Source: an uncultured Chlorobiaceae bacterium
Lineage (GTDB): Bacteria; Bacteroidota; Chlorobiia; Chlorobiales; Chlorobiaceae
Reading direction: 5' to 3'
Length of the DNA stretch: 6,188 nucleotides
Assembly (NCBI GenBank): GCA_903904495.1
Contig: CAIVCU010000127.1
Span: forward strand, 1-6,188
Shown one piece after another: positions 1 to 6,023 of this stretch (the first letter of the stretch is position 1; every line of letters begins with the position of its first letter). Position numbers and translations under genes: made by a program. The notes beneath the pieces were generated by a model. That model did not search any database, was not told where the DNA came from, and saw only the letters and a program-made list of their open reading frames with translations.

Positions 1-2
1 AA

Positions 3-608
3 GCGCTTGACAGACCAATCAATAAAGCCATCAGACACAGAATCCTTTTCCATCAGGCTGAAATTCTTTTCGAACAGGGAGAGGAGGAAGACCGATTGGG
101 ACGATCGCATCACCGGTACCTCCAAGCCAAACAGAAATTGTTACGTTCTCTTGAGTTCGATCCCGGTTTTAATTCAGCACGCCATTTCTTGGCTCTGGTG
201 AATATCAGAATGAAGGCGCCGGAAATTTCAGCCCAAGAACTTGAGACTCTTCTCAGTCAGCATGAAAGCGATCTCCAAACTTTTAAAGATTCAAACGGTG
301 CTCTGGAAATCCTCTCACACAGATATCTTCAACGCATTCATCTAGGATATGCGCTTTCGCTGGCAGGGCGTTATGATGAAGCCCGGAATGCTTTGGAAGC
401 TGCGCTCGACGATCCGGAAATTCAGAATGAACCTGTTGTGAAGTGCAGAATCCTACGGCGTCTGGCCTTGGTTCAGCTGCAAATGGGCGACAAACTCGCT
501 TCCTGCAGCACTTGGCGCCGACTATCCGCTATTGATTCGGACGACCACTACGGCGCTGCGCGAGCCCTTGCAGAACTCGAAACAAATGATAATGAAAGAG
601 ACGGGTAA
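3..608 (+). CDS. TPR-repeat protein, 3' part only (5' end outside window)
   Basis: The reading frame is already open at the left edge of the window and runs 201 codons to the TAA at 606-608, so this is the C-terminal part of a longer protein. The TTG at 96 is not a needed start, because the sequence before it is equally protein-like. It is almost entirely helical. Two tetratricopeptide-type helix pairs are visible around residues 111-137 (motif LGYALSLAGRYDEARNALEA) and 147-177 (LRRLALVQLQMGD), and a more diverged one lies around 13-70 (AEILFEQG ... SLEFDP ... ARHFLALV). TPR arrays are protein-protein interaction scaffolds. No signal peptide or membrane segment is seen in the visible part. 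Its 3' end overlaps the M24-like gene by 23 bases, which points to translational coupling and a shared role. The fold is well supported. The biological role is unknown, and the missing N-terminus could carry another domain. Confidence 0.75.
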   Translation, partial: ALDRPINKAIRHRILFHQAEILFEQGEEEDRLGRSHHRYLQAKQKLLRSLEFDPGFNSARHFLALVNIRMKAPEISAQELETLLSQHESDLQTFKDSNGALEILSHRYLQRIHLGYALSLAGRYDEARNALEAALDDPEIQNEPVVKCRILRRLALVQLQMGDKLASCSTWRRLSAIDSDDHYGAARALAELETNDNERDG

Positions 609-1467
609 CATAGTAACTCTCACATATCCAGGCAATGACTCACCCATTGAATCCTTGTGGGCAGCCGGAAGAATGGCGGCCGATGCCATGACCTTTGCTC
701 GAGTAAGCCTGCCGGACATGACGAGTCCCGCCGAATTCCGCAACGCGATTGACCGCTTTGTTCGCTCGCAGAAACCATATCTGCCTCGATGGCTTTCCAT
801 CGGCCTTGGCGTCAACGATCGCTACATCAACAATGTATGGTATGTGCCTGAACCTTTTCAGGACGGGGATCTCGTTAAAGTGGAGATAGGGCTCGAGATT
901 GGTGGAAAGTATGTCGAGGTTGGGGAGACCCTGATCTTCGGAACGGGAAAAGATGAAGACGTGACTCTCGTGAATGGAACGATACACGCACTCGACGCAG
1001 GGATTGCGAAAGCACAACGCGGCGGACAGATCATCGATATTACAAATGCAATCGAGAGTTGCCTTCTCGGCTTCGGTCTCGTGCCTGCGCCGTTCGGCGC
1101 AGGACACGCAATCCGTCAGGATGATGACGCTCTGGATAAAAGGATTCATCCCTGGATTTTCAATGCAAAGCCAACCGGTCCGGGTAGATGGGCTGATGGT
1201 ACCATGCTTGACGCCAAGGAAATCACCCGCAGCTTACTTGCGTCACTCGAAGTAGGAATGTATCTGGCCTTGGAACCCTGTGCACTCTCCCACTCCGATG
1301 AACCCGTTCAGGATGCGCGGCCAGTCAACGATGAGGAGGGAGCAATGCAAATACGCCTCCCGTTTTGGCGATCAAAATCGGGATCTAGAATCGCAAAATT
1401 CGTTCATACTCTTCTCATCAAAGAGGATGGAACTACTGTATTGACACGACCCTCGGAGGGACAATGA
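586..1467 (+). CDS. M24 (methionine aminopeptidase-like) family protein with altered metal site
   Basis: This 293-residue protein, counted from ATG 586, has the core of the M24 pita-bread fold. M24 enzymes such as methionine aminopeptidase remove N-terminal residues using two metals held by Asp, Asp, His, Glu and Glu. The matching places here are E100 and E111 in the two beta strands after FQDGDLVKV (both Asp in classical enzymes, same spacing of 11), H174 in GAGHAI, E230 in LALEP, and V273 in KFVHT, where the last Glu is normally found. H188 in RIHP may be the second active-site His, displaced by an insertion. The two D-to-E changes and the E-to-V change suggest altered metal binding or a non-catalytic peptide-binding protein. 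The ATG at 586 (or 592) sits inside the end of the TPR gene without a clear ribosome site, so coupled translation is likely. A TTG at 532 would add 18 low-complexity residues and is less likely. The stop overlaps the start of the S8 protease gene. No signal peptide is seen, so it is probably cytoplasmic. Confidence 0.75.
   Translation: MIMKETGNIVTLTYPGNDSPIESLWAAGRMAADAMTFARVSLPDMTSPAEFRNAIDRFVRSQKPYLPRWLSIGLGVNDRYINNVWYVPEPFQDGDLVKVEIGLEIGGKYVEVGETLIFGTGKDEDVTLVNGTIHALDAGIAKAQRGGQIIDITNAIESCLLGFGLVPAPFGAGHAIRQDDDALDKRIHPWIFNAKPTGPGRWADGTMLDAKEITRSLLASLEVGMYLALEPCALSHSDEPVQDARPVNDEEGAMQIRLPFWRSKSGSRIAKFVHTLLIKEDGTTVLTRPSEGQ
1455..1460 (+). promoter_or_regulatory. Ribosome binding site of the S8 protease gene
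   Basis: GGAGGG lies inside the last codons of the M24-like gene. It is 3 bases before the ATG at 1464 and 6 bases before a second ATG at 1467. The tandem ATGATG also contains the TGA stop of the upstream gene, a typical stop-start coupling. Spacing slightly favours the second ATG, so the first methionine may not be used. Confidence 0.6.
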
Positions 1468-2657
1468 TGGCATTCGATGAAATCACCGTCGTCGTGCGCG
1501 ACTCCGTCACAGAGGCGGCCGTGCCTAGAGCGATGGTCGTGCTTAATGGACGTGAACACAAGCTGACAGACGGAACCGGAGTTGCGCGTTTTCCCCATCC
1601 TTTTCCCCGTTCGGTCGGTGAAATTCACGAATTTCTGATTTTCCGCGGAATGGAATTCAAACCTTTTCTCTTGTCCGTTCCCCATACCCAACTTGTTCGC
1701 ATTAAAACGTTTGCGGTTCTCCTCGAAGGCCAGCTGCCACCTCCGGCGATGGGTATCGGCTGGGGTTTGAGGGCGATCGGAGCAAATGCTTCTCTTTCGC
1801 AATCCCTGGATGGAGTCACAGTCGGGATTCTTGATACAGGCATCGATGCTTCGCATCCCTGCCTCAATGTCATCGATGGATTCGATTCGGGAAATCATGC
1901 GTATCCGTTTTCTCGACCGATTTCTCCACACGGGACATTCACAGCCGGATTGATTGGTGGAATAAGAATCGGTGACAAGGGAATTGTCGGCGTCGCGCCG
2001 GGGGTTGCCCTTCTCGATATCCGCGTCTTCGATACTGCCGGTATAGGAGCTAGCAGGGACGCGATCTGCAAAGGCGTTCGTTGGGCAATTTCCAGGGATG
2101 TCCAAATACTGTATGTCGGATTTGGATCCGAAAAGTACTGCGAAACGGAGGAACACATTTGGCGTGAAGCGCACGATGCGGGGATCGTCGTGGTTACGCC
2201 GACTGGGAACACGATGAGTGACAACAAAGATGTGCTTTACCCGGCTCGGTACTTTTCCACGATTTGCGTTGCAGCCTGCGGCAGAAAAACGGACCTTCCT
2301 CCGTATGAACAGCCTATACTCTCCAAAGATGGCGCGTGGTTTCTGCCTTCATTCAGCCGAAGAGGCCCTGAAGTCGATGTCGTCGCGCCAGGAGTTGCCG
2401 TGTGTTCCATTGTGCCTGGTCAGCCTGGCGGCAAAACGCTCTACGATCACTGCTCGGGAACAAGCGAAGCCGCTGCTTTCGTCACTGGCGTCGTTGCGAG
2501 AATACTGGCAGCGCATCCTGAGATAAAGAACGCGCGTTCGGGAGAAAAGACCGAGCTTGTGCGCGCGCTGCTCCACGCCAATGCACTTCCGCTTGGAATT
2601 ACAGGAACAGGCGCCGGATTGTGCCGCCTGAGCGGCAACGATACCTGTACACCCTGA
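1464..2657 (+). CDS. Subtilisin-like serine protease (S8 family), apparently cytoplasmic
   Basis: This 397-residue protein carries a complete subtilase catalytic set: D124 in GILDTGID, H156 in SPHGTFTAG, the oxyanion-hole N249 in TPTGNT, and S334 in SGTSEAAAFVTG. Spacing and order are those of peptidase family S8, so it should be an active endopeptidase. Residues about 5-90, ahead of the catalytic domain, form a predicted beta sandwich resembling carboxypeptidase-regulatory/transthyretin-like domains (VVVRDSVTEAAVPRAMVV, then TDGTGVARF). There is no signal peptide, no obvious inhibitory I9 propeptide and no membrane anchor, unlike secreted subtilisins, so cytoplasmic action is inferred. The gene overlaps the M24-like gene by four bases and precedes a radical SAM gene. 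In peptide natural-product clusters S8 proteases often cut leader peptides, and that is a plausible but unproven job here. The substrate is unknown. The GTSEAAAF signature departs from the common GTSMAAPH but keeps Ser and its helix start. Confidence 0.9.
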   Translation: MMAFDEITVVVRDSVTEAAVPRAMVVLNGREHKLTDGTGVARFPHPFPRSVGEIHEFLIFRGMEFKPFLLSVPHTQLVRIKTFAVLLEGQLPPPAMGIGWGLRAIGANASLSQSLDGVTVGILDTGIDASHPCLNVIDGFDSGNHAYPFSRPISPHGTFTAGLIGGIRIGDKGIVGVAPGVALLDIRVFDTAGIGASRDAICKGVRWAISRDVQILYVGFGSEKYCETEEHIWREAHDAGIVVVTPTGNTMSDNKDVLYPARYFSTICVAACGRKTDLPPYEQPILSKDGAWFLPSFSRRGPEVDVVAPGVAVCSIVPGQPGGKTLYDHCSGTSEAAAFVTGVVARILAAHPEIKNARSGEKTELVRALLHANALPLGITGTGAGLCRLSGNDTCTP

Positions 2658-2663
2658 TCATGT

Positions 2664-2676
2664 AGGAATAATTCCT
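2664..2676. repeat. Short palindrome between the S8 and radical SAM genes
   Basis: AGGAAT and ATTCCT form a perfect 6-bp inverted repeat around a single A in the 34-base spacer between the protease and radical SAM genes. It could be an operator half-site pair or mere chance. The loop is too short for a good RNA hairpin, and no promoter elements are evident around it. Confidence 0.25.
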
Positions 2677-2691
2677 GTTTCCATCGGCAGT

Positions 2692-3816
2692 ATGATAGAA
2701 AAACAAAACACCACACAAATCATGCAGAAAAAAATTTTTATCTGTTCGACAACCAAATTGTGCGAGATCAACCATCATCATACAACGGAAGTCAGGGATT
2801 TTTTTCTGAAGAACGGCTACGAAGTTGTCTCCGATCCGAACACAGCCAGCGATATAGTCGTGATGACCTGTGGCGCGCTTCAGATCAGCGAAGATCGTTC
2901 CGTCGAGATGATCGAACGGCTTGGCGCCGGAACAACCGATAAAACTTTCTATGTGATGGGATGTCTTCCGTCAATTCAGCCAGACCTACCAATTCTACGT
3001 AACATCCGTGTCATCGGTGCGCGTGATATGGCTGCTCTCGAAGAAGCATTCCCGGCGACCGTTCCGATTGGGAAAGTCGATACGCACCGGATCGATTATG
3101 ATTTTCTTGATGTGACGGACGGCAATCCGAACAGATACACAATCGTTGTTGTGCAGGGCTGTCTCGGTTCATGCACTTATTGCGCGATTCACAAAGCAAA
3201 GGGACGGGCGAAAAGCATGCCGTTGCTCGAAGTTACTCGGCATTTCGAATCCATTCTTCAGAAAAAATCAAACGCTTCCGTAGCGCTGTTGGGCGAGGAT
3301 TTTGGGAGCTACGGTTCGGACATCGAAACTGACCCCGTGGAGCTCTTGCTTCGATTGACACGCTATGAAGGCGCATATTCAATCGAGATCCAAAACTTCG
3401 AGCCTTCAATATTCCTCCATTATTATCACCGGCTTCGGGAAATCTTTCTGTTGAATCGCATTGTGAAAATCCATATCGCGATTCAGACCGGAAGCCAGGA
3501 CGTCCTGAGACGAATGGGAAGGGATTATGATATCGCTGCGGTGGTTCAGGCCATCGGGGACATCTGCACGTTGTCGCCCCGTTTGGTTCTGGAAACAAGC
3601 TTTATCATCAATTTTCCAGGAGAGACACACAGCGACTTTCTGAGAACTCTAGAGCTTCTTCCGAAATTTGATGAAGTAACTGTGTATAACTTCAGTCCAC
3701 GAAGGGGGACAAAAGCTGCGAGCATGTCCGATGACATTTCTGCCACAGATAAACAAACAAAAATTGGTATGGTGCTGCAATTGCAGCAAGTGCATCCCGG
3801 ATTGGTTTTTATGTAA
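2692..3816 (+). CDS. Radical SAM methylthiotransferase-like protein (MiaB/RimO type) lacking TRAM domain
   Basis: This 374-residue protein matches the two-cluster architecture of methylthiotransferases, which use S-adenosylmethionine and two [4Fe-4S] clusters to put a methylthio group on tRNA (MiaB, MtaB) or on ribosomal protein S12 (RimO). The N-terminal UPF0004-type domain (about 13-120) has its three cluster cysteines at C24 (TKLCEIN), C60 (VMTCG) and C91 (VMGC). The radical SAM motif CxxxCxxC is at C157, C161 and C164 (QGCLGSCTYCAIH). Further family matches are HIAIQTGSQDVLRRMGR near 261, the INFPGET motif near 307, and FSPRRGTKAA near 334. Usual family members are about 430-450 residues and end in an RNA- or protein-binding TRAM domain. 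This one stops about 30 residues after the radical SAM barrel, and no TRAM-like sequence follows in any frame. A different substrate, perhaps a peptide handled by the neighbouring genes, is inferred. The start may be ATG 2692 or ATG 2722; the second gives a more family-like N-terminus, and neither has a strong ribosome site. Confidence 0.85.
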   Translation: MIEKQNTTQIMQKKIFICSTTKLCEINHHHTTEVRDFFLKNGYEVVSDPNTASDIVVMTCGALQISEDRSVEMIERLGAGTTDKTFYVMGCLPSIQPDLPILRNIRVIGARDMAALEEAFPATVPIGKVDTHRIDYDFLDVTDGNPNRYTIVVVQGCLGSCTYCAIHKAKGRAKSMPLLEVTRHFESILQKKSNASVALLGEDFGSYGSDIETDPVELLLRLTRYEGAYSIEIQNFEPSIFLHYYHRLREIFLLNRIVKIHIAIQTGSQDVLRRMGRDYDIAAVVQAIGDICTLSPRLVLETSFIINFPGETHSDFLRTLELLPKFDEVTVYNFSPRRGTKAASMSDDISATDKQTKIGMVLQLQQVHPGLVFM

Positions 3817-3822
3817 GCAAAA

Positions 3823-3905
3823 GGGGGGCTTCAGACTAAGATTTATATTTTGTGGATACACGAATAACCCATTCGAAGTCTTGTTGAATACACTCAGGGA
3901 AATCA
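3823..3905 (+). pseudogene. Possible decayed start of a further cluster gene
   Basis: Just after the radical SAM stop there is a run of six G (3823-3828) that looks like a Shine-Dalgarno site. Seven bases on, a frame begins that reads like the first beta-alpha unit of a Rossmann-type protein (RFIFCGYTNNPFEVLL, then NTLREI). The codon at the expected start is CTA (3836-3838), not a start codon. The protein-like sequence ends where an IS-end-like motif begins at 3906. The opening loosely recalls formyltransferase-type proteins, but 23 residues are too few to assign a family. It is read as the broken 5' end of a gene that once followed the radical SAM gene. It could equally be chance. Confidence 0.25.
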
Positions 3906-3919
3906 GGTGCTGTCAAGTT
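3906..3919 (+). repeat. Solitary IS-end-like motif
   Basis: GGTGCTGTCAAGTT matches each of the two 14-base ends of the IS6-type element at 5077-5586 in 12 of 14 positions and points the same way as the left end. The sequence inside it does not resemble that element, so it may be the end of a different, related IS or a remnant left by a deletion. Confidence 0.4.
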
Positions 3920-3933
3920 GGTGTGTGTCGTAG

Positions 3934-4143
3934 ACAAGCAGTAGAAGAGATGAGGGAAGCCCCTTCGCACTCGGCTTGCAGGTGCAGGGTGCGAACCACC
4001 GTAAGCGGTTATGGACAAAAGCCATGGTCGTGGACATGCAAAGGAAAAACGGTCACATCAAGAAGCCTTATTTGTTCACTGTTATTGATGAAATCGATGG
4101 CAGTTTGTATCCTAAAACAGAATGCAGGTGCTTTTGGTTGTAA
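3934..4143 (+). other. Unidentified short open frame, possible fragment
   Basis: This frame is open for 69 codons and contains an ATG at 4024 that would give a 39-residue peptide (MVVDMQRKNG, then PYLFTVIDEIDG). The VVD and VID elements weakly resemble the beta strands carrying catalytic Asp residues in DDE or integrase-core transposases. Its position just inside an IS-end-like motif at 3906 would fit a transposase scrap. There is no ribosome binding site, and two other frames are also partly open here, so a functional gene is not supported. Confidence 0.2.
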
Positions 4144-4557
4144 AAAAATCTCGAAATTGTAACAATAAAGCTGTTCCGAGCCTCATTCCAATCCTGAAAC
4201 TGCTTGTTTTGTTGTTAACGGAGTGGTGATCATAAAATCTTTTTTATAAAGGGCCTTATGTAAAGTCGGGTTGAGATGGACTGATCTTATGTTCGCTATA
4301 ACTGGACAAAATGCTTGCTTGTGACTAATCTTGATTCTCTGAACGTCCGCAATTCCTCGGATTCATTCGGCTTATAAAAAGCCAAAATCAGGCAAAATAA
4401 TAAAAGAAGAATACATCTGGTTTCTGTTGAGGAGGTACAGGGAAATTGATACCACCAAAACAAATATAGAGATGGTTAGAATTTTTATAAAAGTATTGCC
4501 GTTTATAACTGCATCAGCATCAGGTTTAATAATGAGCCATTGTCATCACAGTTTAAC
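4144..4557. other. AT-rich intergenic stretch without a recognisable gene
   Basis: This 414-base stretch is visibly richer in A and T than the upstream cluster, and all frames are broken by frequent stops. No RNA gene, repeat array or conserved protein fragment was recognised. A small hairpin-capable GGCTT/AAGCC pair occurs at 4369-4383. The promoter of the small gene at 4570 should lie in its right part; a TTTAAT box at 4525-4530 is a possible -10 element, but it lacks a convincing -35 partner. Confidence 0.5.
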
Positions 4558-4562
4558 GGAGG
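4558..4562 (+). promoter_or_regulatory. Strong ribosome binding site fixing the start at 4570
   Basis: GGAGG lies seven bases ahead of ATG 4570, an ideal distance. This favours that ATG over the TTG at 4540, which would sit upstream of the ribosome site and add ten unlikely residues. Confidence 0.75.
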
Positions 4563-4569
4563 TGTTCAC

Positions 4570-4875
4570 ATGAAAATGTTACTGACCGTCACATTCCCAC
4601 CAGAACCTTTCAACTCTCTCGTCAGAAGCGGCAAGGTGGGTGACGTAATAGGGCGTATTTTGGAAGAGAGCAAACCAGAAACAGCTTACTTTACAGAACA
4701 CGAGGGGAAACGAGGAGGCATTTTCGTTGTTAATGTCCAATCTCCATCGGATATACCTGCCTTTGCAGAGCCCTTTTATCTCAACTTTCAGGCAAATTGT
4801 ACGTTTCGCATTCTGATGAAACCGGAGGATTTGCAAAAATCAGGTTTGGAAGAGTTGGGCAAAAAATGGGGATGA
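4570..4875 (+). CDS. Small DUF3303-like conserved hypothetical protein
   Basis: This 101-residue protein begins MKMLLTVTFPPEPFNSLV and has the look of a small ferredoxin-like alpha/beta barrel. A first beta strand is followed by a helix (about 13-33, VRSGKVGDVIGRILEE), two central strands (AYFTEHEGKRGGIFVV), a helix after SPSDIPAFAEPF, and a last strand (TFRILMKP). Proteins of this pattern, with the PSDIP...AEP signature, occur widely as unnamed small proteins and resemble DUF3303 or muconolactone-isomerase-like dimeric barrels. I base this on remembered family patterns, and the domain name is tentative. No catalytic residues, signal peptide or membrane segment can be named, and the function is unknown. 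The gene stands alone, has a strong ribosome site, and is intact while its surroundings are decayed, which suggests it is maintained. It lies between the IS-end-like motif at 3906 and the IS6 remnant, so it may have been carried by IS movement. Confidence 0.75.
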   Translation: MKMLLTVTFPPEPFNSLVRSGKVGDVIGRILEESKPETAYFTEHEGKRGGIFVVNVQSPSDIPAFAEPFYLNFQANCTFRILMKPEDLQKSGLEELGKKWG

Positions 4876-5076
4876 AATTTATCTGACAATGCGTTTATAG
4901 GTTGTTTAAATATCTCGGATTGATTGGCGGGCGGAAAGTCAATCTGATACGTACATATTATTCTTTCTCTCCCGACTTAGCTTGACCGCTTCTTGATGAG
5001 CTGCTACTGAATAACTTTGGCGAAAGAGGGGGTATGGGCTGAAGAGGAGAGAAAGGGGTGCGTCTGCTAAGAGACT
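4876..5076. other. Spacer between the small gene and the IS remnant
   Basis: No intact gene is seen in these 201 bases. Because a recombinase C-terminal fragment begins exactly at the other end of the IS, this side was checked for the matching upstream part. The last 40 bases read, with a frame change, as LKRR and then GVRLLR, which loosely resembles the stretch just before that domain in large serine recombinases. The match is too short and broken to call. A GATTGA/TCAATC pair at 4918-4944 is a weak hairpin and not a convincing terminator. Confidence 0.3.
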
Positions 5077-5090
5077 GGCACTGTCAAGTT
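5077..5090 (+). repeat. Left terminal inverted repeat of the IS6-type element
   Basis: GGCACTGTCAAGTT. The first bases agree with the GGCACTGT start shared by IS6/IS26-type ends. It pairs with 5573-5586 at 12 of 14 positions. Confidence 0.7.
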
Positions 5091-5130
5091 ATTTAAAAGA
5101 AAGAAGAAAGATTATCGTTGACGAGCGGAT

Positions 5131-5574
5131 TTAGATGTGAGAAGTCCATATTGAAGCATTCAGGCGGCACTCGGAGTACACGTCATATCCTGCCAAGTCA
5201 AAAAAAGCTTGCTGACGAGCGGTGCGATAGTCAGTGGCGCTCTCGTGACGATATCGAATTCGAAACAGGTTACCAACATGGGCGTGAACCGACAGAAACC
5301 GTTGCGCCTGCCTTGGTGATTTGAATTTTGTCAGTTGTCGTTCTTTCTGTCTGGTTGGCTGGTGTGATAATTCTGCCCGGTTGTTGAGTCCTTTGTGTTG
5401 TCGGTGTTCAACTCCTCGTATGATTTCTCGTTTAGCCGCACCGTAGCTTTTCAGCTTTCTGATTGCGTCGGGATTGCATCAGGAAGTCGAGTGTATAGCC
5501 ACTCTGATCCACCGCCCGCTAGAGGTAGTGGTGTTGACCCTTGATGGTGAGCACGATTTCAGCCTGCTTCGCAG
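5131..5574 (-). pseudogene. IS6-family DDE transposase remnant
   Basis: Reading from the right end on the minus strand, the first segment (about 5574-5450) gives AEIVLTIKGQHHYL, an in-frame TAG at 5521-5519 where the family has Trp, then RAVDQSGYTLDFLMQSRRN. The first catalytic Asp of the DEVV motif has become Ala. A deletion and frame change near 5451 then remove the segment with the second catalytic Asp. The next frame (5451-5131, 106 codons) starts KSYGAAKREI, continues GVEHRQHKGLNNRAE with the third catalytic residue Glu kept, and goes on through SHQPTRQKER and AQRFLSVH to a TAA at 5133-5131. Intact IS6 transposases are about 230-240 residues and carry out replicative or conservative transposition through cointegrates. 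This copy has lost its DNA-binding N-terminus and two of three catalytic residues, so it is certainly dead. The family call is firm, because the SYGAAKRE and LNNRAE motifs are diagnostic. Confidence 0.88.
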
Positions 5575-5586
5575 CTTGACAGTACC
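5573..5586 (-). repeat. Right terminal inverted repeat of the IS6-type element
   Basis: On the minus strand this reads GGTACTGTCAAGCT, the partner of 5077-5090. The transposase remnant begins directly against it, which shows that the normal leader and N-terminal coding part are gone. Confidence 0.7.
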
Positions 5587-5907
5587 AGGAAAAAGGATAC
5601 GACAACGATGATCGCACTCCTTGCCAAGGCGAATGACTGGTTCAGTCGATTGAAAAGTGGTGAGTGCAAGAGTATCTCTGAGCTTGCCAATGAAGACGGC
5701 TCATCAAACAAATATATTTGCAGGATCATGCCGTTAGCGCTTCTCTCACCAGAGACCCAGCAAAGGATACTGGTTGGTGATCACCCGCAGGAGCTCAACG
5801 CGCAGCAACTCATCAAAAGAATACCGCAGCCAAATGACTGGACTGAGCAAAAGAGAGTCCTGGGCTTCCTCCACCCGGCAGGCAAAACCCACTCCCCTAT
5901 CTTATAG
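5587..5907 (+). pseudogene. C-terminal fragment of a large serine recombinase
   Basis: The frame is open from the IS end and includes ATG 5608, from which 99 residues run to the TAG at 5905-5907. The sequence IALLAKANDWFSRLKSG, then SISELANEDGSSNKYICRIM (a helix-turn-helix, about residues 22-42), LALLSPETQQRIL, LNAQQLIK and DWTEQKRVLGF matches the C-terminal end of recombinase-family (resolvase/invertase-type, phage-like) proteins. Those usually also have an N-terminal catalytic Ser domain and a middle recombinase domain, several hundred residues in all. Neither is present here. The homology begins within a few codons of the right IS end at 5586, so the IS most likely inserted into the gene or joined it by deletion. 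The fragment has no convincing ribosome site and cannot recombine DNA. I judge it a pseudogene; a small DNA-binding product from ATG 5608 is possible but unsupported. Confidence 0.75.
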
Positions 5908-6023
5908 GTAGGACTTCCTCCCATGCTCCGAGTCACAATGAAACAGTTGAGAAAGCGCCACTGAGAATGGCAGAGATAGAAACGCAAGAATAGGGGAAAA
6001 ACGATTCTCGGTCGTATTCCCTA

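Larger units (their letters stand above)
5077..5586 (-). mobile_element. Internally deleted IS6-family insertion sequence
   Basis: The element is bounded by 14-base inverted ends matching at 12 positions and contains the remains of an IS6-family transposase on the minus strand. At 510 bases it is well short of the roughly 800 bases usual for the family. The loss matches two deletions in the transposase: the whole N-terminal helix-turn-helix part, and a stretch between the second strand and the SYGAAK motif. No 8-base target duplication is seen: the left flank is AAGAGACT and the right flank AGGAAAAA. The element therefore either took part in a deletion or recombination, or is old. It cannot move by itself, but its ends might still be usable by a related transposase. 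Confidence 0.75.

Noticed and set aside
5..15. CTTGACAGACC, similar to the inverted IS end
   Set aside because: It lies inside the open TPR reading frame with no disturbance of coding, and the match is short, so it is probably chance.
640..1149. Minus-strand ORF of 169 codons
   Set aside because: It is a shadow of the M24-like gene on the other strand and has no protein-family features.
1404..2174. Long minus-strand ORF of 256 codons
   Set aside because: It is antisense to the S8 protease gene, whose catalytic motifs are clear. The peptide has no recognisable domain and no ribosome site.
3731..4162. Plus-strand ORF of 143 codons
   Set aside because: It begins inside the radical SAM gene in another frame and runs across an IS-end-like motif. 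Only the short piece after 3836 looks protein-like, and that is listed separately.
3817..4557. Search for a RiPP precursor peptide or CRISPR array
   Set aside because: No short ORF with a ribosome site and leader/core-like composition, and no regularly spaced repeats, were found here or elsewhere in the window.
5118..5324. Plus-strand ORF of 68 codons
   Set aside because: It is antisense to the C-terminal part of the IS6 transposase remnant, which is the true coding signal.
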